Assembly: GCF_000213175.1 (NCBI RefSeq)
Contig: NW_009799099.1
Span: 62,001-126,000, forward strand
Length of the DNA stretch: 64,000 nt
DNA from: Neurospora tetrasperma FGSC 2508
Taxonomy: Eukaryota; Ascomycota; Sordariomycetes; Sordariales; Sordariaceae
Direction of reading: 5' to 3'
This document shows positions 21,836 through 31,966 of this stretch, one piece after another; position 1 is the first letter of the stretch; each line of letters starts with the position of its first letter. Both the position numbers and the translations under genes were made by a program. The notes below the pieces were generated by a model. That model was given only the letters and a program-made list of their open reading frames with translations, searched no databases and was not told the origin of the DNA.

Positions 21836-23026
21836 TCAAAGCTCCTTTCTAACCAAATCAACAGTCGCACAATGAAATGATCCCCCCAAGCTATTCACAT
21901 GTCTAAACGGCAACCTCACCACCTCCATCCCAAACTCCTCCTCCAACCACCTCGCAAACCTCTCCTGCCTCTCCTCCACCACAATCGTCTTCTCGTCCAC
22001 ACTCATGGCATTGAGAGCCAACCACTTGGAGCACATGTACCTCGGCGGACCCTCATCCTTTTCTTCCTCTTCCTCCTCCTCTTCGGGATTCCACGGCAAC
22101 GGCCGCAAATCCCAGTCCCCAAAAACCTCGTGCCGTCGGAGTTCCTCCTCGGTGACGCGCGAGGGACAGTAGATTAACGTTCCATGGCGCAAGGGGAGGA
22201 TGGTAGCGTCTATGTGCATCGCGTGGTCATCGGTGGTGTTGAGGAGCTCGACGGTATACGGGGCGGGCAGCACGGCGCGGAGATAGTCGACGCCCTTGGG
22301 GTTAGTGACGTGCGAGAGCTGGCCGATGAGGACGGTGCCGAAGCGCATAAAGTCTGCGCAGTCAAAGGCCGGGCGGGTGTTGTTGATTGCCCAGTGTGTT
22401 GTTTGGTTGCCATTTTGGCTGTTGAAAGTCCCGTTCTGTTTGGCACCATCTTTTCGATCTTCTGGCTTGTCGTCATCCAAAAGCCCATCATACAAGGTAT
22501 CGGCCCCGACAATCTTGGGAGCACGACACACCCTCACTGACTCGCCTGCTTTCTGTGCGCCTTCCATGATATCCTCCAGAACATCATGGTACGCAAGCTC
22601 AATCTCCCCCCTCCTACACCCCCATCCAAAACACGCCTCCACGACTGTCCTCCCCACCACCATCAGTCCATCCCTCGGCATTGCACCGGTATACCCTCCT
22701 CTTCCCTCATTCGCCTTGGCCCAATCCACTTCTTTGGGTCTGTACACCTTGAGACCGAATCTCTCCGTCATCACACGCGCAAAGTTGTCGAGTTCTTGGT
22801 CTGCTTTGGCGACAATGTCTGCTGGAAAAGGGTGGTGAGGACGGAATTCGGGGTGGTGGAGGGTGGGCATGGTTGCGCGGATCATGTGTGGAGGTTCCGA
22901 GGGGAAGAGGGAATGGGCGGCACGGCCGATGATGAGGGCGCGGAGGGGGGAGTATTCGTTGGAGGCTGAGATGATGGTGGGTGAAGACATGGTGGAGGGT
23001 GTTGTTGTGTCTTTTTTGAGGACCAT
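21836..23026 (-). CDS. Glycine amidinotransferase-like enzyme (AGAT/StrB1 family)
   Basis: A 396-residue, single-exon member of the amidinotransferase family, which moves an amidino group from arginine to an amine acceptor (glycine in AGAT, scyllo-inosamine-4-phosphate in StrB1). The layout follows human AGAT throughout: AMPRDGLMVVGRTVVEA (115-131), FDCADFMRFG with Asp222, the AMHIDAT motif with His271, and NSLGGSFHCATVD with Cys386. These match the Asp/His/Cys catalytic set of AGAT (254/303/407). CSKWLALNAMSVDEK (332-346) is also conserved. An eight-Glu run (315-322) is an insert. No mitochondrial presequence is evident, so it is probably cytosolic. The first ATG (23026) is used; 22990 is an alternative. 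The acceptor substrate is unknown. Confidence 0.9.
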   Translation of the reverse strand: MVLKKDTTTPSTMSSPTIISASNEYSPLRALIIGRAAHSLFPSEPPHMIRATMPTLHHPEFRPHHPFPADIVAKADQELDNFARVMTERFGLKVYRPKEVDWAKANEGRGGYTGAMPRDGLMVVGRTVVEACFGWGCRRGEIELAYHDVLEDIMEGAQKAGESVRVCRAPKIVGADTLYDGLLDDDKPEDRKDGAKQNGTFNSQNGNQTTHWAINNTRPAFDCADFMRFGTVLIGQLSHVTNPKGVDYLRAVLPAPYTVELLNTTDDHAMHIDATILPLRHGTLIYCPSRVTEEELRRHEVFGDWDLRPLPWNPEEEEEEEEKDEGPPRYMCSKWLALNAMSVDEKTIVVEERQERFARWLEEEFGMEVVRLPFRHVNSLGGSFHCATVDLVRKEL

Positions 23027-25196
23027 CTTGAGAAGCCTTCTGTGCTGGATTTCGGGGTATGGATTGGGTTCAAGAACACTGACGATTCAGTGTGAGAGGT
23101 GTCGTGTACAGGAATCTCCTATTTCAGGGCCTTGCCGGCGACTTATAAGTCAAAGAGGCCCTGTTCGAAGCCTGACTTCCATGTCGTCGCGATTTCGCGC
23201 CTCAAGGTTGCCGCTCATCATTCCAAAACGTCATTTGTCCTCCACATGCAGTCCGCCGTCGCTTCATTCCTCGGTTCATCTTCTCATCCAGTCAGCCCCA
23301 GCCCGTATATGCCATTCCGAAGGGAACTCACCTCAGCTTGTCTTCTCGTAAAACAGAAAAAACCGCCAAGCAGCCAACCTATCATGTCCCAAACACGATG
23401 TTCACTCAACTTCCCCATCCCACGTTCTCAAGAAGGCGGAAGAATTCTGACGTCGTACGGCGCCTTACCCACGCTCCTCAAACACTCGGTTTGGTAATGG
23501 AAATTCTGTGAACCTGTCGCTGGGGGATACCATCTAGTAATATGTCTCACCCGCGGGACCTTGAGATCTGCATGATGGTTGGCAATGGCGGGAATACCCT
23601 GCAAATGTGGCGTCGCCGCCGTCATCTTCGACCTTTGGCGGCTGGGGTCATCGCGTCTGGTGGGGGTGGTAATAGTTCCTGGAAGTTTTTCCGATCTTGT
23701 CTCACCTGGCGGGACGATCCGGTCCTGTCGGCTTTCGAATGCAAGGGAGTCTACTTACCGCCGCCTCATTCGGGAAGAATTGAGCAGGTATTTGCGGGGA
23801 AGGAGAGGCGGAGACGCATCTCTGTCGTGGGACGTTGCTCTTGGCTTCAGAAGACGGGCTGGGACTCGAGCTCGAGACTTGGAATTGTGCGATGCGCGCC
23901 TTCTTCAGTTCTGGAAGCGATCATGAATAAGCGGGATCTCGAGCATCAAAACTGCGGGGGAATGACGGAGTAAGGCACGGGAGAGGAAGAAAAAGAAAGG
24001 AGTGGCTTCCGTACCTTCCAACTTGTACCCATCCCGAGCCCTCCTCATGTCATCCGATATCAGAACCCGCCTAATGGCCATATAAGGGACCTGGTTGGCT
24101 ACCCCTTCCAACAACAACCGCTTGGTCAGATGGCACAGTGGTCTACCGATTGAGTCTCTAAAATTCCAAAAACAAAAAAAAAACCTATTATCTGTCCGGA
24201 TCGGGAACGGTGTGCTAATATACGAAAAGGGGTCTTCACATTCTAGTAGCCGGTCTACCTATATGGTATCTGGGAACGCTCCAGTCGACAGAATGAGACA
24301 TTCATACGGTTCACCATTGCTCTGAACGAGCGGTTGTTGTTTTTTGCCCTTTTTTTCTGTTTTCGCTTGTTTGGAGAGGTGGTGCGTTCGAACAATGGTT
24401 GGTGACTCTTTTTTTTTTGCATATCTTTCTGGGCGCAAACGTCTCCAGCCTTTGCGATGACTTGGTCAGCGAGGAGGTCCTTACTTCATTCATAACACTT
24501 GTTGGATTGAGAAATCCGTGAAGGCCATGAAAGGAGGATCGATATTGAACTAGAAATGGAGACTTGCGTTTGACAGAGGGAGTAAGGAGCGTAGTTGGCA
24601 GCATGTCGTTATAGCGTGAGGGTAATTCGATCTCTTGGTGCACATTGGATGATCGTTGTGCCAACAAACGTATTGCGTAGTGTTGAAAATGGCTGTCGCG
24701 ATGGCTTATTCTCGGTTCATGATGGGTGTTGTCGAGGACCATGGCTCAAAGTTTTTCGTCAACAGTGATTGCAAAGAGAACCTATTGCTTCAATTGATGA
24801 AATTGCCCAAACGGAGACGTGATGTCGCGGACATACCTCGTTCCATTGCTCGTTCTTCCGATCCCATACGGGTACAGTTGGTAGACACTGAAATCAAAAA
24901 CACCAACAAAAGTCAATGTCATCAAACAGCGGCACCTTCATAAAGCGTCAACCTCGGTCAGGGCAAATGACGGATGTATCCTCCTCTGGTGTCATGTTGA
25001 TAGCACTTTCCCATCTTCGTGAAGCCATATAAGCAGCCTCCATAGAGGTACGCTCCTTCCGAGCAACTCTTGAACAGCAGATCACATCGCATCCATTTCC
25101 ACTTCCATTTCCCATCACTTCACCAAACTCACAATTCGACAACCAAAATCACCAAACCAACAGCCACTAACTACCACACAACACTCTACCATCAAA
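23027..25196. other. Intergenic, upstream of the Pro-rich repeat gene
   Basis: This 2.2 kb lies between divergent genes. No supported CDS. A segment at 24123-24167 looks like the first half of a tRNA but has no matching second half. A-rich and T-rich runs occur near 24168 and 24408. The last 170 bp are the TATA box and leader of the gene at 25197. Confidence 0.65.
25028..25033 (+). promoter_or_regulatory. TATA box of the Pro-rich repeat gene
   Basis: TATAAG lies 169 bp before the start codon at 25197. Between about 25058 and the start there is no ATG, which fixes 25197 as the first start codon of the predicted transcript. Confidence 0.6.
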
Positions 25197-25604
25197 ATGA
25201 TCTTCAACATTCCCCTCCCCGCTACCTTTGGCGAGCCCATTCCCACGGTTCCCAGCAAGCCAATCCCTACCGTACCCAGCAAGCCGGTTCCTTCCAAGCC
25301 CAGCAACAAGCCCGAGCCCGAGGACGAGGACATCTTCACCCCTTACACCTTTGGTGAACCCATTCCTACCGTGCCTAGCAAGCCTATCCCCACGGTTCCT
25401 AGCAAGCCCGTTCCCAGCAAGCCCGGCAATGGCAACAAGCCCGAGAAGTTCAAATTCGACAGTTTCGTCCCCTTCCATACCTTGGGCGAGCCTATTCCTA
25501 CCGTCCCCAGCAAGCCTATTCCCACGGTTCCTAGCAAGCCTGTTCCGAGCAAGCCTGGCAACAAGCCTACGGATGAGGACACGGATATCGAAGATGAGAA
25601 CTAA
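25197..25604 (+). CDS. Three-repeat Pro-rich protein (GEPIPTVPS family, member A)
   Basis: A 135-residue protein of no family I recognise. It is built from three repeats, at residues 12, 53 and 97, each opening with the same 24-residue block: GEPIPTVPSKPIPTVPSKP then VPSKP. Spacers of 15-20 residues are acidic or basic, and the tail is acidic (DEDTDIEDEN). There is no signal peptide, Cys or hydrophobic segment, so it is predicted to be soluble, extended and disordered. Coding status is well supported: the first two blocks are identical in protein but use different synonymous codons at 14 of 24 positions. It is a single exon with a TATA box and an ATG-free leader. A relative lies at 56504-56755. 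A scaffold or peptide-precursor role is possible, but no dibasic (KR/RR) sites are seen. Confidence 0.8.
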   Translation: MIFNIPLPATFGEPIPTVPSKPIPTVPSKPVPSKPSNKPEPEDEDIFTPYTFGEPIPTVPSKPIPTVPSKPVPSKPGNGNKPEKFKFDSFVPFHTLGEPIPTVPSKPIPTVPSKPVPSKPGNKPTDEDTDIEDEN

Positions 25605-26158
25605 ATGAGGAGATGAAGCACCAGGGGTGGAAGGATGGCGAGGACAGGAAGGTGAAATGGAGGAATGAAGGAATGAGGAAAGCAGGATAGATGGATAAAT
25701 GAACGAAGGGATTATGCATCTGAGAAGGGGGTATGATCGAGTATGGAAAATTAACCACGGTGCCTCATACACAACTGGTGGGCCGATCGAGGAGCGCCTG
25801 GCCGTTGAGACGATGAAATTGATGGGAAGAAATATGTGGATGAGAACGTCAGAGGTGAAAGTGAATTGAGTGGTAGGAAAATCGTGAGACATAGCGCGAG
25901 CAAGAAATATAAGAAACCACAATCGTCATCAATGGATAGTGACTCTCTGTTGCCCAAGTTCAGCATGTGACAAAGGCCCACTGGATTCGATTATGTCTGT
26001 GTAAGCACATCATTGGTATCATCAGAGGTCGTTCTATGACTTGTAAGTCGTTTGTGAGTGAAACTATCCTCCTACACACCTCAGGGACTGCATGAATGAT
26101 GAGTGTCAGACTCCGGGAAAACTTCGGTGGTGACGGTAACTCAATGCTCTTGGCGGGA
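25605..26158. other. Intergenic, 3' flank of the Pro-rich repeat gene
   Basis: Purine-rich sequence (GGA/GAA tracts at 25605-25700) follows the stop codon. The long reading frame on the opposite strand through 25167-25922 is a shadow of the repeats. No gene is seen. Confidence 0.6.
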
Positions 26159-26560
26159 TCATGTATGGATGCTCCCTTGCTGAGATTTCGACTTAACAAA
26201 AATGAATGTTCTTCTCGATTGTTCAATGTCTCGCTCGAGAGCCCTCATACCAACCTCAGACCAGGCACCGGGACTGGCAAAAGCACACCTGAGGCCTCGG
26301 GCAAGGAGCGCCTCCTCCATCAAACAGCCGAAGAAGACGGCAACTCGCTTTTTAGTGAGACGGGGAGCAGATCCCAAATCAGGACACATCAACACTCGCA
26401 TACATGTCCATCTCCCTTTGTAACGTTTTTTTCCGCCGCTAAACTCCTCAAAAAGACCAGCCACCTCTCCGGAAACCCCCAATCCTACGTAATCCAGCTC
26501 GTGGTTTTGCATAACCTCCACAGATTCAAGAAGCTCCGCAATCTCGTATCCATCCATTCT
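26159..26560 (-). CDS. Doubtful hypothetical ORF
   Basis: A 133-codon frame from ATG 26560 (MDGYEIAELLESVEVMQNHE onward). It is acidic at first and basic at the end, has no motif I recognise and no repeat, and its amino acid content is protein-like. A GTGAGT donor-like site just upstream could mean an earlier exon or could be chance. It could equally be a random open frame in a 5.8 kb gene-poor region. Confidence 0.25.
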   Translation of the reverse strand, partial: RMDGYEIAELLESVEVMQNHELDYVGLGVSGEVAGLFEEFSGGKKRYKGRWTCMRVLMCPDLGSAPRLTKKRVAVFFGCLMEEALLARGLRCAFASPGAWSEVGMRALERDIEQSRRTFIFVKSKSQQGSIHT

Positions 26561-29500
26561 TCTCACTCCCAAGCTCAAGACCGTTTCCAACACTCACTCT
26601 CTCAGACCTCCCATGAAGAAGAAACAATCTACCCAAGACACTGCTTCGAAGGTTTTCGGGAGTCATTGGAGTGCTCAACGGATACTAGTGCCTTGTTCCC
26701 GAAAATGAAGTGAAAGGAGACAGTTGATGGCGGGCAACACTTGGACGACGCACACGTGTAGGGATTGGGAGAAGGTTACCCTAGGGACTGGGGGTTGGAG
26801 CATTGGTATCGGGGGTCCAAGGGTCGTGGGTGTGAGGTAACAGGGTCAACGGGTTTGATGCCTCATGTCGACCGACGTCGTCACTGGCGGTGTCAAGGTG
26901 GGTGAATGAGGTAACGAGGTGTGACAACTCATTGGCCGGTCAGCATCACTTGATCGCATCGAGGATGTCCAGGTTTAGAGAAGCAGGCGCAGGATGACGT
27001 TGTCAGAAGAGAAAATGCCGTTTGAAGGGTGACTTTTGCTCGGAGACAGTCCGCCGCACTCTGCAGGTACAAACACCGAAAATTTCTCAATACAATTTTT
27101 TTTTGGGAATAGGATCGTCCTCTGTATTTGCCCTATGTGGTAAGTGGCAGATGTGTGAGGGTGTCCAGCCGTCGATCAGACAAAAGAGCCAGAACTCGAT
27201 CGCCGATGCCATGCTGCACTAACATCTTCTGCGGGTAAATATGTGAGTAATTGTTAGTACACGTCAGGCACGTGGTAACTTGACACCTTTCGGTTTGTCG
27301 CCCAAGTGTTTGGTGCATCGTTCCAGGGCGGGCAAAAGGATGATGGTCACATCAATGCTGCCATCCGACAGTCTGTTTTGGAGGACCAAAGAAAAAGGAA
27401 TCAAATGGCATTTTGACCAAAATGTCGATATGGCGGTAAAATTCAGTTGGGGGAAATACCTCTACGCTATGAAGTACCGTTTATCGTCATGGTGGCCGAT
27501 CTTGCAACGCTGTCGACAATACGACGGGGGACGGGAAGCACACATTTTTTTGTCAGCGTTGCAAAGAAGAAGATTGGCGAGGAGAAAAGAGAAGAAAGAA
27601 GCAAGTGCACAGTAACCGACAAGCCGATCACAAAATCTAGACCAGTGTGGACCGAGTGTCAGTGTCACCATTCAACGGCGAGAGTGTGCGGGCAACCGCC
27701 TTCCCGACGTCATCCAAACCCGGGTGTGCTGGTTGTTCAAGTTCTTGCCTTCTTGTCCCGTTGCTGCCCGTTTCATATCGAATTGAGAAAGAGGGGAAAT
27801 TGGACCATGAGAACAAAAAGTCGTCCAATTACCCCGCCGGCCGGGATCTCTTCTCTTGTCCTTCGGTTGACGTCCCGTTGGAAGGCAGTGGTATCTTGAA
27901 GTACCTCTTGTTACCCCTCATCGCTGCTTCTTGGTGTTGGCGGATAATTTCAAAGGATTCCTTCACGGTACACGTAAACAATTTACTTGGTCGAGTTCGC
28001 ATCGTAGCCATTCACTGAACAGACATAGCGGCTGATGGCGTCTTCTCAGCGCCAGCTCAGCGACAGCGCCAGCGAGATAACGAATGCCCTGCCACAGCTG
28101 ACATCGCAAATCCCGAGTTGTCCTCAGCCTCAATCTAGCGGATGGCTTATGGCAGCGAGATAGCAGTTGCTGCAGTGACATTGAAATAGCTTCGATATGA
28201 TGCCAGCCGACGATAGTCTGCGCCTTTGATCCCAACTTGGTATAGAGATCCGAACCAAACATGGCATCGGCCATCCATTCAGGCTGGATGAAGCTGACGA
28301 TAGTTTCGTTATCACTGCAGTATCAGATTGGGCTTGACAGGCTTCATCCAGCCCAGCCACTCGACGTCCACGAACATCGGGGCATGGATTCTTTAGGCAC
28401 CGCCAAAGTAGCATTCGACAGCCACACTGCGCCAACCTGAAGATATCGTCGCGCTGTCGTGGTTTTTTCCTGCTTTATCAATTCCCGTTGCTATTTGGGT
28501 CAGCCCAATTCGCCCAACCGACGGCTGTAATTTCCCCAAAAAGGTGATAATCTTAGCGCCCGAATTGCGACCTCATATCACTGACTGTGACCATGTGAAG
28601 ATGTCGTAAAGAAGGATTTCTTTTTCATGTCCCGTCTCTCTGATATCGAATACCCCTGGACACATGGTCGTTGCTGTCAGGTCACCGCCAAGTACCTACT
28701 GTGACTTACCACCATGGTGTCCCCTGGCTTTTTCCATGTCTCGAGTGTTGTTCACCACGACATCAACATCATGTACGCGGCAAACCGTAGGCGACAAAGA
28801 GGACAACGTCGACGTGGTGGTGAATCCTTGGCCGTCCGTAGACCGGATGCAGTTTGATGTGATGTCTGGTGAAGAGCTGAAGATGCGTTGAAGAGGAACA
28901 AGGAAGAACCCATCCCCCATTCCAAGAAAGCGTCAAACCATCCAAGGCCGCACCCTCAGAAGGCGGCAGGGCGGACAACGGCACCCAGGCCCCCCAAATA
29001 ATTGTTAGGATTCACTGTCCATTGGACACCGACCCCAGTCCTGTCCAGAGTACCCAGTGCATTGGTCCTTCTCCTTCACACATGTTCATCTCTTGCAGTT
29101 CAGTGCTGTTCAACGCTGAAATTGACCGCACTCTTTTTCCTGCTTTCATTTCCTTCTGCTTGACACAAAAGCTTGTTTGGACGTTGAGGTTCCCCGTCTC
29201 GTCCTCACCTCTACTTTTTACGTTTTCTGTCTTCACCTCGGCTTCCACCCTCCCCCTCCCCATAGAAACTCCGACTCGTATTGGATGTGAAACGGCACTT
29301 ATGCTGCTCACCTTCTTTTTTGCAGGAGAAGGCAAAAAAATGAACACCGCAATGGCGGGGTTGGGCTCTGGAAGGTGAGCGGTGTGAGGTGAAAGTGGAT
29401 GTGGGAAGCAGACTTGTGCAGGTGCTAGTGTATTTGGGACACTGTGGAGTCGACTTGCCAGGTGGGGTAGCGAAGCTTCCTTCGCGCCATTTGCCCTAAC

Positions 29501-30723
29501 AACTCCGCGATCTCCTCGCAGTCCTCCTTCTGGGGACGTACCCAGGAGGACGGTGATGTGCAATTTAAGAATAGACGAACGGGCATGAGTCCGAGACATT
29601 CTTCTTTGGATCTCACATCGAATGCTCATCACTCGTTTTCCATATGTCCCTTCCATGGCTGCTTCCGAAATCGCGAGACAGGTCTTCGCCTCGAACGGCA
29701 TCAATCTTGCTCAAACCTGAAGCTGGGAATGCCTTCCCCCCGTCCGCCCGCCACCAGACAACACCAGACCAATGTAGGTACGAGGAGGTACATTAGCCCC
29801 AGGGGCCATGTCCATCCCAAACGGCTGGCTATTGGCCAGAAAAGCCCAAGATCCAACGCTATTGATGGGCATGGCAGGCCCCGGGTCCAAGGAAGCAACC
29901 AAGTCTTCGTCTGTCTCCTCATCAATGATTGTATTTCCCGCCGCCTACCGTCTCCCCTTCCGGCCCGGTAAGTAAGCTTTTTCGCACTAGAAAACAAGGT
30001 CAAGGGGCTGGCCTCTGGAGCATTCCGTCTTTTTGTATAGTGTAGACTAAACTGAGACTACGTGATTCGTGCAAGTAAGTAGTGTAGGACTAGTAGAGAC
30101 AGGGTGGAATGGAGTGTGCTCCGAAGGGTACTTCTACAAGTACATATTAATCCCCACGGCTGCTCAGATTCACATCACCTCATCGTTTTTCCTCTCTTCC
30201 ATTCCTCCCCCTCAACGTAATCGTCCACTGACCTCAGAACAAATACATATACAAGTTGGGTAGAACAACAGAAGCAACAGGCACCGTCGAGGTCACAGTC
30301 GCAATACCGCACACATCCAACATCATAGGGCCCCACCACCATCCAGACCTAATCAGGGCACTCGAGGGAATCTCTTTTACCGACATACATCCAATTCCAA
30401 GTACATAACCACTCTCCATCCGAATCGAACAGCATCCCCAATTTTGTTTCTGAGCCCCTCCAGACTTCCCAAAAAAGATTGTGGGTTCCAGAAAAAGAAG
30501 GGTGGCGACAGCTTGACGGAATTTCCATTATAAACCGCGAAGCTCCTGTACCACCCAACCAGGCGAACCGAAGCGCATTGAAGTGGAGGTTCGAGTCGAA
30601 GCGAACCACACACACACACCGACCACACCATCAGCACAGCACAACAAGCAGCAGTCGCCAGCATCTGGTTGCTCAGTCGCTGCCCGACGAAATTGACAGT
30701 CGCTTTCGAAGAAGAAGAAGTTG
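26561..30723. other. Large gene-poor intergenic region
   Basis: Over 4 kb with many short open frames on both strands but none with a recognisable domain. It contains a 13 bp inverted repeat (28282-28294 and 28341-28353). A 230-codon minus frame at 29012-29704 has no family likeness and is not called. CA repeats occur at about 30607-30620, just ahead of the promoter of the next gene. Confidence 0.6.
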
Positions 30724-30730
30724 TATAAAA
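30724..30730 (+). promoter_or_regulatory. TATA box ahead of the gene at 31376
   Basis: A perfect TATAAAA followed by a leader without any ATG for about 400 bp. This agrees with transcription starting near 30755 and gives a leader of roughly 620 bases, rich in CAA/CCA and CAG-like repeats (31205-31332). Confidence 0.6.
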
Positions 30731-31152
30731 CAGGCCCGTTCGCCGCTGCAACTCTTGGACTTGTTTTTTTAGACCCTCCAACTCGACATAAACTCGACAC
30801 AGGTTTTCGTGCACGCGCGTTCTTCCACACCGGCATACCACCGCCGATCAGTAACGCATCATATACCGTCGATCATCCATCACTACCCCTTATTTCTTCA
30901 GCTTTTCTTGAACGGTTGGGGCGAAAGAGAACGCACGGAATCGGGCGAACCAAGCACGCACGACTCGTTGGACAACAAACAACGACAGACACAACACCAA
31001 AACAGCTATCCTCAAGCTATTCCAAGCTATCCCGAATCTTGCCTCACCAATACGTCAGAACTACAACACTGTCGGAAAAGGGACGGACAAAACCACCGAG
31101 GCACCTCGTTCACCTCCGGTCGCTTTCAAGAAGAAAACAGCACACACGTCCG

Positions 31153-31335
31153 ATGACCCGGCCATTTGCGGTACTACCACCATTACCATCACCATACTAC
31201 AACGCAGCAGCAGCAGTAGCAGCATCAGTAGTAGTACCTCTGCAGACATCAGACCTGCAACAAGCACAACAAGCACAACGTGCATATCCTCTCTACTTAC
31301 AATCACAACCACAACCACAACCACAACAACCATAA
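31153..31335 (+). promoter_or_regulatory. Upstream ORF of 60 codons
   Basis: This is the first ATG of the predicted transcript. It opens a 60-codon frame (MTRPFAVLPPLPSPYY... with Ala, Val and Gln-Pro tracts) that stops 40 bases before the main start at 31376. It would be translated before the main frame by scanning ribosomes and could dampen its expression. Whether the peptide matters is unknown. Confidence 0.5.
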
Positions 31336-31375
31336 CTCCTTTTTCTTTATCTATCCAACCCAAACAACCTTCAAA

Positions 31376-31966
31376 ATGAACACCTACCTATCTCACCCTT
31401 CCTCCCTCTCCTTCCACTCCATGCCTGAACCCCCCTCCTCCATCACCTACCACAACCACAACCACAACCGCGACCTCGCCCTCCAGACCTATCTCGCTCT
31501 GCACTCCCAGCACGAATCCCTGATCCAACACCTCGACGAACTCCGCCCTTCCAGCCCTTCCACCTCCCCCACGCGCTCCGGCCCCCACCATTCGCACGAC
31601 GGCGGCCGCTCCTCCCCGCTCCCTCGACAGCGTCAACGCAGCGGATTCGGTTGTATGTCCGCTACCGCCACCGCCACCGCCTCCACCTTTGGCGGCAGTT
31701 CTTCCTCGCTTGCCAGCTCGTCGGTGCTGGATGACCAGACGCTGCTGCACCACGCAGCGGAAGTGGCGCTGGAAGAAGCCAAGCTGTGCGATGTCAACGA
31801 GGGCATCAAGCGCACGCTGACGGAGCTGTTGAACTGCGAGGCGACGAGGGGAGAAGGGAACAGGCAGTTTCGGAGCTGGGTGCAGGGACGGTTGATGGAG
31901 GCGGAGAGGGAGTTGAGGAGGGGAAGGAGGAGGAGGAGTGCGGGATCGGCTTGTGGGGGTGAGTAA
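31376..31966 (+). CDS. Conserved fungal hypothetical protein
   Basis: A 196-residue single-exon protein. The first two thirds are Ser/His/Asn-rich and low in complexity. The C-terminal 70 residues are helical and look conserved across filamentous fungi: AEVALEEAKLCDVNEGIKRT, then LTELLNCEATRGEGNRQFRS, then WVQGRLMEAERELRR and a basic RRRRR end that could be a nuclear signal. I recognise the helical pattern from small uncharacterised fungal proteins but know of no function. The start in context CAAAATGAAC is the second ATG of the predicted transcript, after one uORF. Confidence 0.75.
   Translation: MNTYLSHPSSLSFHSMPEPPSSITYHNHNHNRDLALQTYLALHSQHESLIQHLDELRPSSPSTSPTRSGPHHSHDGGRSSPLPRQRQRSGFGCMSATATATASTFGGSSSSLASSSVLDDQTLLHHAAEVALEEAKLCDVNEGIKRTLTELLNCEATRGEGNRQFRSWVQGRLMEAERELRRGRRRRSAGSACGGE

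Noticed and set aside
24123-24167. Segment resembling the first half of a tRNA (acceptor, D-arm and anticodon-like loop)
   Set aside because: No TTCGA-type T-arm or matching acceptor 3' strand follows within tRNA distance; the anticodon stem has a mismatch. Probably chance or a dead remnant.
25167-25922. 251-codon frame opposite the Pro-rich repeat gene
   Set aside because: Its repeats (RNRLA-type) are only the reverse reading of the proline repeats; the plus strand has the TATA box, ATG-free leader and synonymous-drift signal.
29012-29704. 230-codon minus-strand frame
   Set aside because: No domain, mixed composition, no clear promoter or splice context; consistent with a chance open frame in a 5.8 kb gene-poor region.
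30721-31335. 204-codon plus frame ahead of the gene at 31376
   Set aside because: It has no ATG until 31153 and starts within the TATA box; only the last 60 codons, as a uORF, are plausible.
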